Of a stretch of DNA of 64,000 nucleotides, positions 1-8,113 are shown piece by piece (position 1 is the stretch's first letter; the number at the start of each line of letters is the position of its first letter). The notes under the pieces were generated by a model. That model was given only the letters and a program-made list of their open reading frames with translations, made no database searches and had not been told where the DNA came from. The DNA lies in the NCBI GenBank assembly GCA_023453795.1, contig JAEXSP010000007.1, positions 248,001 through 312,000 on the forward strand, read 5' to 3'. This DNA is from Bacillota bacterium (GTDB taxonomy: Bacteria > Bacillota > Clostridia > Acetivibrionales > JAEXSP01). A program made the position numbers and the translations under genes.

Positions 1-1
1 A

Positions 2-361
2 TTTATCGACTGTAAAATCGTCGGTACAAATCTTTGTGACGCTACATTCCGTAATGTCAAATTCTATAAGTGCTGCGGAAAGTATGCCTTTTTTCGTTCA
101 TCAAGCTTTGGACAGGTAATATATGAAGAATGCATGCTTCGGCATGCTGATTTCAGTGAATCTAACTTTTCGTGCATCCTTTTTGACAGTTCTGATCTGC
201 AGCAAACGCAGATGTCAGGCGTTAAACTGAAGGGTATTGATTTAAGCAGCTGCGATATAGAGGGAATGAGCGTCAGAATTGAGGATCTATCCGACGCAAT
301 TGTTTCGCCTGCTCAGGCGGTATTTCTGGCTAAAAAAATGGGCTTAATTATAAAGGAATAG
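2..361 (+). CDS. Pentapeptide-repeat protein, 3' part
   Basis: The frame is open from base 2 to the stop at 359-361 and clearly begins upstream of the window, so only about the last 119 residues are present. The visible part shows the five-residue periodicity of the pentapeptide-repeat family, for example CDATFRNVKF, HADFSESNF, DSSDLQQTQM and GIDLSSCDIEGM, which in known members builds a right-handed beta helix. The tail (DLSDAIVSPAQAVFLAKKMG) resembles the usual capping end of these proteins. Several members protect DNA gyrase or act as scaffolds, but nothing here identifies a partner, so the function is unknown. An ATG at 134 is internal and should not be taken as the start. A TfoX-domain gene follows 19 bases downstream and is probably co-transcribed. 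Confidence 0.8.
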   Translation, partial: FIDCKIVGTNLCDATFRNVKFYKCCGKYAFFRSSSFGQVIYEECMLRHADFSESNFSCILFDSSDLQQTQMSGVKLKGIDLSSCDIEGMSVRIEDLSDAIVSPAQAVFLAKKMGLIIKE

Positions 362-380
362 AAGGAATACGGAGGACCTA

Positions 381-632
381 ATGGGTAAATTATCGGATCT
401 GCCGAATATAAGCAAGGTAACGGAAGGGAAATTGATCGAAGCAGGAATTGAAAGCATCGAGCAGCTTAAAGAAATAGGAAGCAGGAACGCTTTTATCCGT
501 ATTCGGGTCAATGACCCTACAGCCTGCTTACATATGCTGTACGGTTTGGAAGGTGCAGTAGAGGGAATAAGGGATAAATTTCTCTCGCCTGAAACAAAAG
601 AAGAACTTAAAACATTTTATCGGTCACTTTAG
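381..632 (+). CDS. TfoX C-terminal-domain protein
   Basis: This 83-residue protein consists of a stand-alone TfoX C-terminal domain. The pattern LSDLPNISKVTEGKLIEAGI followed by SIEQLKEIG is the helix-hairpin-helix-like segment of the family, and VNDPTACLHMLYGLEGAVEGIR is its second half. In Gammaproteobacteria the two-domain TfoX/Sxy protein activates competence genes. Firmicutes carry many one-domain versions of unknown role, so a competence function should not be assumed. A GGAGGA ribosome binding site lies just before the ATG. It follows the pentapeptide-repeat gene closely and precedes an acetyltransferase, probably in one transcription unit. Confidence 0.75.
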   Translation: MGKLSDLPNISKVTEGKLIEAGIESIEQLKEIGSRNAFIRIRVNDPTACLHMLYGLEGAVEGIRDKFLSPETKEELKTFYRSL

Positions 633-687
633 AAACATGAGTACAGCAGTGTAAAATCATTTATTTAATTTGATGGGAGAGAACAGG

Positions 688-1134
688 ATGAATAAAGTCA
701 GGAGGATGAAGTTTGACGAACTGGATAAGCTGTTGGAGCTTTATAAGCACCTTAATCCTGAAGACATGGACATGACGGGGTCGGATTATATCAAGAGAGT
801 ATGGCAGGATATTTGTGAAGACCCGAATATCATATACTTTGTTATCGAAGAGGATGATTTACTTGTTTCCTCATGCAACATTTCAATAATCAAAAACCTG
901 ACCAGACAAGGAAGGCCTTATGGACTGATCGAAAATGTTGTAACTCATAAGGATTATAGAAAAAGAGGCTATGGTAAAGCAGTGCTGCAAAAAGCGATTG
1001 AAGCTGCAAAGGAAAGAAATTGCTATAAGGTGATGCTTATGACGTCCAGGAAGGAAGAGAGCACACTGCGGTTTTATGAGGAAGCCGGGTTTGAAAGAGG
1101 AACTAAAACAGGATTTGTACATAAACTGAAATAA
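688..1134 (+). CDS. GNAT-family N-acetyltransferase
   Basis: A 148-residue GCN5-related acetyltransferase. The acetyl-CoA-binding motif A is visible as VVTHKDYRKRGYGKAVLQKA (the R/QxxGxG/A element is RKRGYG) and motif B as ESTLRFYEEAGFE near the C terminus. These enzymes transfer an acetyl group from acetyl-CoA to an amine of a small molecule or protein; the acceptor cannot be deduced. I place the start at the ATG at 688 because a GGGAGA ribosome binding site lies seven bases upstream. In-frame TTG and ATG codons at 670 and 673 have no such site. The stop is two bases from the stop of the convergent SGNH gene. Confidence 0.85.
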   Translation: MNKVRRMKFDELDKLLELYKHLNPEDMDMTGSDYIKRVWQDICEDPNIIYFVIEEDDLLVSSCNISIIKNLTRQGRPYGLIENVVTHKDYRKRGYGKAVLQKAIEAAKERNCYKVMLMTSRKEESTLRFYEEAGFERGTKTGFVHKLK

Positions 1135-1135
1135 A

Positions 1136-1879
1136 TTAAATGAACTCTGCTTTATCCACAAGAAGATAATCATATCTGGTGTGTATGAATTCCAGGACTT
1201 TCTCTGCTATTACGATATGGCCTTCCTTATTGGGGTGGATACCGTCAGCACAAAGAAATTTGGTGAAGTCGGGATATTTCAGAAAAGCCCCTCGGATGTC
1301 TATCCATTTTGTGCGGGTTTCTTCGGCTACTTTGATTATAATGGAATTATACCTTTCCTGCCACCAATATATTTTTGTTACACTGCCCAGCCATTTGAGG
1401 ATGTTTGATTCGGCCGACGGGTCGTTTTTGCTTACCCACTTAAAATATTTGTCGGCATTTAATGGGGGAAGAGTCATCAGAACAGGTATAATTCTGCGGT
1501 TCTTAAGAAAATCAATCGATTCCCTTAAAAGCTTTTCAAACATTCCAAAATCGGTTTTTGGTAAATGCTCTGCATCCGGATCCTCTGATATTTTATTCCA
1601 GTCAAAGTCGCAGTCGTTTCCGCCATATTCAATAAGGACTATGTCAGGACTGTCTTTTACCGTATCATTTTTAAGCCTGCTTATTCCCTTGATAAGGGTA
1701 TTGCCAAAACGGGCAGTATTAGATACAATGCCGTTTAACTTGCTTTGCAGTATGGATACATAATTGTTCTCAAGCAAGGTATATTTTTTTTTCTCCTCAT
1801 CATAAATGACTCCCTTTGAAATAGAATCACCGGTTACTAAATATTTATATCCAATTTTATTTTTTAAAGATTCGTTCAT
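1136..1879 (-). CDS. SGNH/GDSL-family hydrolase
   Basis: A 247-residue cytoplasmic-looking esterase of the SGNH hydrolase superfamily with no signal peptide. The family blocks are clear: block I GDSISKG with the nucleophilic Ser near residue 19, the block III-like EYGGNDCDF carrying the oxyanion Asn, and block V DGIHPNKEGH with the catalytic Asp and His near the end. Members cleave ester bonds of lipids, acetylated sugars or carbohydrates, and the substrate here is unknown. The ATG at 1879 has a strong GGGGTGG ribosome binding site. It runs convergent to the acetyltransferase gene and appears monocistronic. Confidence 0.8.
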   Translation of the reverse strand: MNESLKNKIGYKYLVTGDSISKGVIYDEEKKKYTLLENNYVSILQSKLNGIVSNTARFGNTLIKGISRLKNDTVKDSPDIVLIEYGGNDCDFDWNKISEDPDAEHLPKTDFGMFEKLLRESIDFLKNRRIIPVLMTLPPLNADKYFKWVSKNDPSAESNILKWLGSVTKIYWWQERYNSIIIKVAEETRTKWIDIRGAFLKYPDFTKFLCADGIHPNKEGHIVIAEKVLEFIHTRYDYLLVDKAEFI

Positions 1880-1963
1880 AAAACCACCCCAAATGAAATT
1901 ACAAAAACCTGCTTATAATCAGTATAGAAAGGTGTTTCTCAAATGTCAATACACATATTTTAT

Positions 1964-2000
1964 TTTATAAAGGGGCTCCGACTGGAAACCCCTTTATAAA
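1964..2000. other. Hairpin downstream of the SASP gene
   Basis: A perfect 12-base-pair inverted repeat (TTTATAAAGGGG at 1964-1975, CCCCTTTATAAA at 1989-2000) with a 13-base loop lies between the SGNH gene and the SASP gene. On the minus strand it is downstream of the SASP gene and could end its transcript, although no good T-run follows. Confidence 0.45.
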
Positions 2001-2003
2001 TCT

Positions 2004-2087
2004 GTAATGATAAGTTTGAGTCCCGGCCATTTCCGAATACTTTCTTAAAAGAAAGCTTTCCCAAAACTTAAGCCGGTCAATCATTAC
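2004..2087. repeat. Palindromic repeat element, copy A
   Basis: An 84-base nested palindrome. The outer arms are GTAATGAT/ATCATTAC, inner arms CCGGC/GCCGG, and the centre is CTTTCTTAAAAGAAAG. Its last bases overlap the SASP stop codon. Positions 2027-2062 match 14917-14952 at 30 of 36 ungapped positions, so it belongs to a dispersed repeat family with a second copy inside the lipoprotein gene. It may also act as an RNA structure at the 3' end of the SASP transcript. Confidence 0.6.
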
Positions 2088-2284
2088 TTCGAATTTTTCA
2101 TGTTCTTTTCCGCATAAGATATCATTTTTTTAACCATGTTGCCACCGATTTTTCCGGCATCATGTGCAGTGATATCGCCATTATAGCCTTCTTTAAGGTT
2201 TACGCCTTCTTCGTCGGCAACCTCATATTTCAGTTTATCAAGTGCGTTTTCAGCTTCTGGTACCAGTTTTTTATTCCGAGCCAT
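2084..2284 (-). CDS. Alpha/beta-type small acid-soluble spore protein (SASP)
   Basis: A 66-residue protein that coats and protects DNA in the dormant spore and is degraded at germination. The segment LDKLKYEVADEEGVNL is the family's first signature and contains the expected germination-protease site (cleavage after the Glu in YEVA). NGDITAHDAGKIGGNMVKKM is the second signature and DNA-contact region. The start is the ATG at 2284, with an AGGAGG ribosome binding site 8-10 bases upstream; a 14-residue upstream extension in the same frame is not credible. It is a single gene, expected under forespore sigma-G control, but I could not recognise a convincing sigma-G promoter. Confidence 0.92.
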   Translation of the reverse strand: MARNKKLVPEAENALDKLKYEVADEEGVNLKEGYNGDITAHDAGKIGGNMVKKMISYAEKNMKNSK

Positions 2285-2495
2285 AAAGCATCGCCTCCTG
2301 AAATATTTTATATCCTGTACGGACAAATATATTTTTTGTTGATGTAACGTAAGCTATTCAGGAAAAACATGATTCATTTAATTAATACGACTATAAAAAT
2401 AAAATTATGGTATTAAAGTTTATTTGATAATTGACGATAATCCGATAGAGTTTTTGTATTAAAAAGGCTAGTTTGGCAGATTGAAGTGCAAGAAG

Positions 2496-2524
2496 TTGCT
2501 TTAAACTTATGAGAAAGGTATAAT
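2496..2524 (+). promoter_or_regulatory. Sigma-A-type promoter for the ACT/UPF0210 operon
   Basis: TTGCTT at 2496-2501 and TATAAT at 2519-2524 are separated by 17 bases, 28 bases before the ACT-protein start. Confidence 0.6.
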
Positions 2525-2552
2525 ACATGTATTACTTTGAGGAGGGTCAAGC

Positions 2553-2822
2553 ATGAGGGCGATAATTACCGTAATAGGAAATGACAGGATAGGAATAATT
2601 GCTGGAGTCAGCACAGTGCTGGCAGACAGCAATGTTAATATATTAGACATATCACAGACAACCATGCAGGATATATTCACTATGATAATGCTGACTGATA
2701 TATCTAAATCTGCAATAAGCTTTACAGAGCTGGCGGACAGGCTTGAAAGCAAAGGCAAAGAGCTTGGGCTTTCCATACAGATCCAGCATGAAGACATATT
2801 CAATTCCATGCATAGAGTATAG
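2553..2822 (+). CDS. ACT-domain protein, UPF0237 family
   Basis: An 89-residue protein that is essentially one ACT domain: ITVIGNDRIGIIAGVSTVLA is the first strand-helix with the conserved Gly of the ligand-binding turn, and ILDISQTTMQDIFTMIMLTDI is the next strand pair. ACT domains dimerise and bind small ligands, often amino acids, to regulate enzymes. UPF0237 proteins are almost always encoded directly beside a UPF0210 protein, as here with nine bases between them, so the two probably work together; the ligand is unknown. The ATG has a GAGGAGGG ribosome binding site. Confidence 0.88.
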   Translation: MRAIITVIGNDRIGIIAGVSTVLADSNVNILDISQTTMQDIFTMIMLTDISKSAISFTELADRLESKGKELGLSIQIQHEDIFNSMHRV

Positions 2823-2831
2823 GGGGTAAAA

Positions 2832-4190
2832 ATGCTTAGTCCTTTTGAGGTTATAGAGACAATTAGAATGATCCATGATGAAAACCTGGATATCAGGACC
2901 ATTACTATGGGAATATCGTTGAGAGATTGCAGCGATTCGGACAGTAAAACTGCTTGTACGAAGATTTACGATAAAATAACCAGGCTTGCGGCCAACCTTG
3001 TAAAAGTTGGCGAAGATATTGAGAAGGAGTACGGTATTCCGATTATAAATAAAAGAATATCTGTAACCCCCATATCTCTTGTTGCTGAGAGCAGTCAAGC
3101 AAATGACTATGTGGAGTTTGCAAGAACGTTGGATAGGGCGGCTGAGACAGTAGGTGTTAATTTCATTGGAGGATTTTCTGCGCTGGTTCATAAGGGTTAT
3201 ACCTCCGGAGACAGAAAATTGATAAGCTCTATACCGGAAGCGCTGGCTGTTACAAACAAGGTATGTTCATCGGTTAATGTGGCTACTACTAAAGCCGGAA
3301 TAAATATGGATGCCGTTCGGGAAATGGGACTGGTTATTAAAAAATCCGCAGAATTGACTGCGGACAAAGGGGGACTCGGGTGTGCAAAGCTTGTTGTATT
3401 CTCTAATGTCCCTGAAGATAATCCATTTATGGCCGGAGCCTTTCATGGAATCGGTGAACCGGAGTGCGTAATCAATGTTGGTGTAAGCGGCCCCGGTGCT
3501 GTCAAATGCGCGTTGGAAAAAGTCAAAGGCTGCGACTTCGGGGTAGTTGCAGAAACGATTAAGAATAAGGCTTTCAAGATTACCAGAATGGGACAATTGG
3601 TAGCTCAGGAGGCATCAAGGCGGCTTGGAGTAGAGTTTGGAATAGTTGATCTTTCGCTTGCCCCGACACCTGCAATCGGTGACAGTGTAGCACATATCCT
3701 TGAGGAAATGGGGCTTGAAAAATGCGGTGCTCACGGAACTACCGCAGCTTTGGCACTTCTTAACGATGCGGTAAAAAAGGGCGGAACAATGGCTTCATCA
3801 TATGTCGGCGGTTTAAGCGGAGCTTTCATACCCGTAAGCGAAGATGCCGGAATGATCAGTGCAGTTGAATGCGGAGCGCTATCAATAGAAAAGCTTGAGG
3901 CCATGACCTGCGTCTGCTCTGTTGGACTGGACATGATTGCAATTCCCGGGGATACAAGTGCCGAGACAATATCAGCTATTATAGCTGATGAAGTAGCTAT
4001 AGGAGTAATTAATAACAAGACAACTGCGGTCAGGCTGATTCCTGCTCCAGGCAAGAAAGTAGGCGATATAGTCGAATTCGGAGGGCTTCTTGGGACAGGC
4101 CCTGTTATGAGGGTTAACGGGTTCAAAAGCGATGAATTCATAAACAGGGGAGGAAGAATTCCCGCACCGATTCACAGCTTGAGAAATTAA
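2832..4190 (+). CDS. UPF0210 (DUF711, PFL-like) family protein
   Basis: A 452-residue protein of the UPF0210 family, the normal full length. Conserved stretches include IRTITMGISLRDCSDSD near the N terminus, VGVSGPGAVKCALE in the middle and VSEDAGMISAVECGALSIEK late in the protein. Structures of the family resemble glycyl-radical-enzyme barrels, hence the old name PFL-like, but there is no glycyl-radical loop and the reaction is unknown. It follows the ACT-domain gene in one operon behind a GGGGG ribosome binding site. A 12-base-pair hairpin follows the stop. Confidence 0.88.
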   Translation: MLSPFEVIETIRMIHDENLDIRTITMGISLRDCSDSDSKTACTKIYDKITRLAANLVKVGEDIEKEYGIPIINKRISVTPISLVAESSQANDYVEFARTLDRAAETVGVNFIGGFSALVHKGYTSGDRKLISSIPEALAVTNKVCSSVNVATTKAGINMDAVREMGLVIKKSAELTADKGGLGCAKLVVFSNVPEDNPFMAGAFHGIGEPECVINVGVSGPGAVKCALEKVKGCDFGVVAETIKNKAFKITRMGQLVAQEASRRLGVEFGIVDLSLAPTPAIGDSVAHILEEMGLEKCGAHGTTAALALLNDAVKKGGTMASSYVGGLSGAFIPVSEDAGMISAVECGALSIEKLEAMTCVCSVGLDMIAIPGDTSAETISAIIADEVAIGVINNKTTAVRLIPAPGKKVGDIVEFGGLLGTGPVMRVNGFKSDEFINRGGRIPAPIHSLRN

Positions 4191-4218
4191 TGCTAACTGA
4201 ATTTATATGTTCATTTAC

Positions 4219-4257
4219 TAAACCCCTTCCATTAATAAAAACTTTGGAAGGGGTTTA
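4219..4257. terminator. Hairpin between convergent genes
   Basis: A perfect 12-base-pair stem (TAAACCCCTTCC / GGAAGGGGTTTA) lies between the convergent UPF0210 and GH57 genes. The plus strand then has ATGCTTTTTGG rather than an immediate T-run, so it is probably a terminator but not an ideal one. Confidence 0.6.
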
Positions 4258-4278
4258 ATGCTTTTTGGTATGTTTCTT

Positions 4279-5868
4279 TTAAATATTTGAATATACTGAA
4301 AAGTCCAGCTCGGGGAAAATATTGTCTTTGGATTCTATATCATTGAGCCAGCCTTCGTCTATATGATCTTCTTTTATTTCATGATACAGCTTCGTAAATC
4401 TCCCTATATGGTCTTTGGTTCGTTTTTCTGCGTATTGTACCATCGTTCCGGTTTTCATTATGAAGGCCCAGTCACTGCTTTGTGCAAGTAATAGCTCTCT
4501 TGCTGCCTGATTCAAAGCCTTCCTTTTTAGTCCGCCTGCAACAAACCTGTTTTCATCAGCCAGCTCAACCATCCTTTCGGCAGACTTGTGCAAATGCCTG
4601 TAGATCCAGTCATTGGACTCATTGAGCCAAACTTCGTTATACCCTTTGTACCCCCAGGTGGAAGGACAGGGATTTGAAACCTGCATGACAGGGTTTTGAC
4701 TCATGTATTCGCTCAATGTAATAAACTTAAAGGTTTCCTGATCATAATAGGCTTTCTTTAGTAAGGAGTATATCCAATAAGGTCCTTCATACCACCAATG
4801 TCCGAATAGTTCAGCGTCATAAGGACATACGATTATTGGAGGCCTGTCCATTTTCCCGGAAAGATACTCTATTTGCTTTTCTCTGTTGAAAATAAAGTTT
4901 GCTGCATGAATATCAGCTTTGTTTCTTGCCCAGTCAATATTATAAGGCATTTTGTCGTTCGTTTTGCCGGTAATTCTGTAATATTTGATGCCTGTGTTTA
5001 TTCTTTTGCCATCAGGCAGGATATAATCTTTAATGTAATCGTAATCCAAGTCATGACCTATGTCCCTGTAATACTCGCGGTAGTCGAAATCGCCCGGATA
5101 CCCTTCTGTTGAGCTCCAGACCTGCTTTGAGGATTCTATATCTCTGCCGAAAGCTACTATTCCGTTTGGCGTTACAATTGGGGAGTAGGTTCCAAATATG
5201 GGTCTGGGATTAGCATAAAGCAATCCGTGAGATTCTGTTATGAAATATTCCAATCCGTTATCCTTCAGAGCTGCTTCAACACAGGGTGCATAGCCGCATT
5301 CGGGAAGCCATATCCCTCTGGGCCTTTGACCGAAAAACCTTTGGTGAGTATTTGCTCCAAGTGAGATCTGGGCTTTTACGGCATTCGGTATATTGCCCAT
5401 CATAGGAAGAAATCCATGAGTTGCAGCACAAGTTATGACTTCCAATTTTCCGCAGTCAACAAGCTTCTTGAATGCAGCAACAAGATTACAATCGTATTTA
5501 TCCCTGAATATATTTAAATCATTAAGATATTTATCATGGTACATCTTGGCGATGCAATTAAAATCCGGAAGATTTTTAGTCCTTTCAAGCTCTTTACAAG
5601 ACAGATCTATCAGCTTTTCAAGGTAATTTATGTATCTTTCCTGCAATAACGGATCTGCCAGCATTGACAAGAGAGTGGGGGTTATTGACATTGTAACCCG
5701 GAAATCGACATCTTCATCAATGAGAGCATTAAAGGAGCTTACAAGAGGAATATATGTTTCTGAAATGGCTTCAAACAGCCATCTTTCTTCGAGAAAGCTC
5801 TCATACTCCGGGTGGCGTACAAAAGGAAGATGTGCATGTAAAATAAGTGCAACATAACCTTTATTCAA
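4279..5868 (-). CDS. GH57-family 1,4-alpha-glucan branching-type enzyme (DUF1957)
   Basis: A 529-residue glycoside hydrolase family 57 protein. Visible motifs are HAHLPF at 11-16, GIWLPECGY with the predicted nucleophile Glu190, and YDAELFGHWWYEGP with the predicted acid/base Asp351. The C-terminal helical part (WLNESNDWIYRHLHKSAERM) is the DUF1957/C-terminal region typical of the branching-enzyme branch of GH57, which makes alpha-1,6 branches in alpha-glucans. A related transferase or hydrolase activity is possible. The start is a TTG at 5868: the AAAGGA ribosome binding site overlaps the stop codon of the preceding DUF4912 gene, showing tight coupling. The divergent GT4 glycosyltransferase probably makes the linear glucan. 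Confidence 0.88.
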   Translation of the reverse strand: MNKGYVALILHAHLPFVRHPEYESFLEERWLFEAISETYIPLVSSFNALIDEDVDFRVTMSITPTLLSMLADPLLQERYINYLEKLIDLSCKELERTKNLPDFNCIAKMYHDKYLNDLNIFRDKYDCNLVAAFKKLVDCGKLEVITCAATHGFLPMMGNIPNAVKAQISLGANTHQRFFGQRPRGIWLPECGYAPCVEAALKDNGLEYFITESHGLLYANPRPIFGTYSPIVTPNGIVAFGRDIESSKQVWSSTEGYPGDFDYREYYRDIGHDLDYDYIKDYILPDGKRINTGIKYYRITGKTNDKMPYNIDWARNKADIHAANFIFNREKQIEYLSGKMDRPPIIVCPYDAELFGHWWYEGPYWIYSLLKKAYYDQETFKFITLSEYMSQNPVMQVSNPCPSTWGYKGYNEVWLNESNDWIYRHLHKSAERMVELADENRFVAGGLKRKALNQAARELLLAQSSDWAFIMKTGTMVQYAEKRTKDHIGRFTKLYHEIKEDHIDEGWLNDIESKDNIFPELDFSVYSNI

Positions 5869-5882
5869 ATCCTATCATCCTT

Positions 5883-6524
5883 TCACTTTATTATACTGTC
5901 AGAGCTGATTCCCCATTGAAACCCGCCTGAACTGATTCCGAATACTTCCTGAAGGCCTGCGCCCAGAAATTGGGCGGAACTTATTCCAAATAAGGTTTCC
6001 TGTAAGCCTTTCCCGAAAAGTTCAGGTGAACTTATACCGAAAACCATTTGGGAAGCTGACTTTTGTACCAAGCTTTCATATACTTTCCCTGTTTCAATGT
6101 CAAGGCTGCTCTTCCTCAATTCCTTATAATCGATAAACCGGGCTGATGTATTGTGACTTACAGAGTCCGTAGGAGTCGAAATATAATTGGAACTTGCGAG
6201 GTTTATATAAAACTGGTCCAGCTTTCTCCCGATTTCGGCCATATAAAGGCAGTCTGCATCGGCAACGTTTATGTACCAGCTGCTTGAAAAATCGTTGATC
6301 CGTACGAAAAAGCTTGAGTTTATAGATACATTTGTAACCTTGAGGACAGGTACTGATTTTTCCCATAAGCCTTGGCCTAATTCTTCATAGAATCTGTTCC
6401 GTTTCTCATTGGATATTTCCCAGTATGCATAAAGCCAATGAGGGTCACGTGCAAGCAGGATGATTTTATTATCATCATAACCAACCGGCAGGTAATAGGT
6501 ACTTTCCGATTGTATTTCAGCCAT
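5883..6524 (-). CDS. DUF4912-domain protein with C-terminal FGISS repeats
   Basis: A 213-residue protein. The N-terminal half is a DUF4912 domain: ARDPHWLYAYWEIS is its hallmark and YINVADADCLYMAEIG its later strand. This domain often accompanies alpha-glucan enzymes and has been viewed as a carbohydrate-binding-like beta fold; its role is not established. The last 50 residues hold an imperfect tandem repeat, FGISSPELFGKGLQET, FGISSAQFLGAGLQEV and FGISSGGFQ, ending in WGISSD. I chose the ATG at 6524 because a CCTCCT complement gives an AGGAGG ribosome binding site; a 16-residue upstream extension lacks one. It is the first gene of a two-gene minus-strand operon with the GH57 gene. Confidence 0.8.
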   Translation of the reverse strand: MAEIQSESTYYLPVGYDDNKIILLARDPHWLYAYWEISNEKRNRFYEELGQGLWEKSVPVLKVTNVSINSSFFVRINDFSSSWYINVADADCLYMAEIGRKLDQFYINLASSNYISTPTDSVSHNTSARFIDYKELRKSSLDIETGKVYESLVQKSASQMVFGISSPELFGKGLQETLFGISSAQFLGAGLQEVFGISSGGFQWGISSDSIIK

Positions 6525-6856
6525 GGTTAAGAATCCTCCTTGAATATTTGTTTGAATACCAGTAGTATTCAAAATTAAATAAAACTTTAAATATTGCTAA
6601 AAAAATAATAGAATATATAATAATATTACTATATAATTCAATAATGCATATATAATGTTATTTCTTTGAATAGAAGTAAACATTATTTTAAAGCTTTTTA
6701 CCGTAATATTTTCCCGAGAATGCATTTTATTATTCAGTAAAAAATAATTAAATAATAAGTTATTGTTAGGTTATCACAATATAAAAAAATGTACATATAA
6801 AAAAATCAAATGTTGCAAAATATGTTTAACAAACATGGACTCGAAAGGAGAACCAT
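6525..6856. promoter_or_regulatory. AT-rich divergent intergenic region of the alpha-glucan cluster
   Basis: This 332-base gap separates the divergent DUF4912 and GT4 genes and is very AT-rich. It must hold promoters for both directions, but AT-richness gives many equally weak -10 candidates and I do not commit to one. A perfect inverted repeat ATGTTTAACAAACAT at 6822-6836, just before the GT4 ribosome binding site, could be an operator. No small gene was seen. Confidence 0.45.
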
Positions 6857-8086
6857 ATGCGTATATTGATGTTGTCCTGGGAATACCCTCCCAGAATTGT
6901 TGGTGGCATTTCCAGAGTTGTACATGATTTGGCACAGAAACTTGGTGAGAATGGGAACGAGGTTCATGTAGTCACTTGCTGGGAACATGGAACGAAAGAA
7001 GTTGAAAAAGATAAGAATGTATTTGTACACAGGGTACATATATACCAGGTTAGTACAATGAATTTTGTTGATTGGGTTCTGCACCTTAATTTTTCACTTC
7101 TTGAACACGCAGCAAAACTAATAAATGAAACCGGAAGTTTTGATATAATACATGCCCATGACTGGTTAGTGGCTTTTGCATCAAGATCTCTTAAATACAC
7201 GTATTCGATTCCGCTTGTTGCAACGATCCATGCTACAGAGTACGGAAGGAATTGGGGGATCCATAATGACGTCCAAAGTTATATTAGCAACATTGAGTGG
7301 TGGCTGACCTATGAATCCTGGAAAGTAATTGTAAACAGCCAGTACATGAGAAATGAGGTGCAGAGGATATTTCAGCTGCCGGAAGACAAGGTACGCATCA
7401 TCCATAACGGTGTTGATATTGATAAATTTAAGAATTACCAAAGGGATTTCAGCTTCAGAAGGAACTATGCTTCCGATAACGAAAAGATTGTTTTTTTCGT
7501 GGGACGGCTTGTTAATGAAAAGGGTGCACAGGTTCTGATGGATGCGGTTCCGAAAATCCTGACCTACTATAACGATGTTAAATTCGTGATTGCCGGAAAA
7601 GGCCCGCAGTTGGACTATTTGCGCGGAAAATCGATGCAGATGAATATATCGCATAAGGTATATTTTACAGGATATATCAATGATGAAGATCTGTGTCGGC
7701 TGTATAAATGCGTAGATGTCGCAGCATTTCCAAGTTTGTATGAACCGTTTGGGATTGTTGCATTGGAAGGGATTGTTGCTGATGTGCCGATCGTGGTTTC
7801 CGATACCGGTGGACTGGGAGAAATCGTTGAGCACGGGGTTGACGGTATGAAGGCCTATGCAGGCAATTCCAATTCATTGGCGGACTGCATACTTGAGATC
7901 CTTCACAATCCGGCTAAGGCTGATGCAATGAAAAAAAGGGCGATGGAGAAAGTTGTTCAAAACTATAATTGGGATATCATCGCTAAAAAGACAATGGAGA
8001 TTTACAGAGAGATTGTTGAAGACAGTAAAAAGAGCGGCTGGAAAGCGCCTGATATTAAGCAAATGCTGAAGGAAGCCATGGAATAA
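6857..8086 (+). CDS. GT4-family glycosyltransferase (glycogen-synthase-like)
   Basis: A 409-residue GT-B fold glycosyltransferase. The N-terminal acceptor domain begins MRILMLSWEYPPRIVGGISR, typical of the glycogen-synthase/maltosyltransferase-like branch of GT4. The C-terminal nucleotide-sugar domain shows FVGRLVNEKG, VIAGKGPQLDYL and PSLYEPFGIVALEG, where the E(x7)E motif binds the sugar donor. There is no signal peptide or membrane segment. Its position divergent to a GH57 branching-type enzyme supports synthesis of an alpha-1,4-glucan from a nucleotide-glucose donor, but donor and acceptor are inferred. The ATG has an AAAGGAG ribosome binding site. Confidence 0.85.
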   Translation: MRILMLSWEYPPRIVGGISRVVHDLAQKLGENGNEVHVVTCWEHGTKEVEKDKNVFVHRVHIYQVSTMNFVDWVLHLNFSLLEHAAKLINETGSFDIIHAHDWLVAFASRSLKYTYSIPLVATIHATEYGRNWGIHNDVQSYISNIEWWLTYESWKVIVNSQYMRNEVQRIFQLPEDKVRIIHNGVDIDKFKNYQRDFSFRRNYASDNEKIVFFVGRLVNEKGAQVLMDAVPKILTYYNDVKFVIAGKGPQLDYLRGKSMQMNISHKVYFTGYINDEDLCRLYKCVDVAAFPSLYEPFGIVALEGIVADVPIVVSDTGGLGEIVEHGVDGMKAYAGNSNSLADCILEILHNPAKADAMKKRAMEKVVQNYNWDIIAKKTMEIYREIVEDSKKSGWKAPDIKQMLKEAME

Positions 8087-8113
8087 CTGTTTAGAAGACT
8101 TTCGCAATAGAAC

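Noticed and set aside
1179..1763. Plus-strand frames opposite the SGNH hydrolase gene
   Set aside because: Antisense to a gene with clear GDSL motifs and no start signals of their own.
5890..6060. Short near-repeats that could suggest a CRISPR or tandem DNA array
   Set aside because: They are in frame and encode the FGISS protein repeats; spacing and spacers do not fit CRISPR.
7181..7834. Minus-strand frame of 217 codons inside the glycosyltransferase gene
   Set aside because: Antisense shadow of a well-conserved gene with no recognisable protein features.
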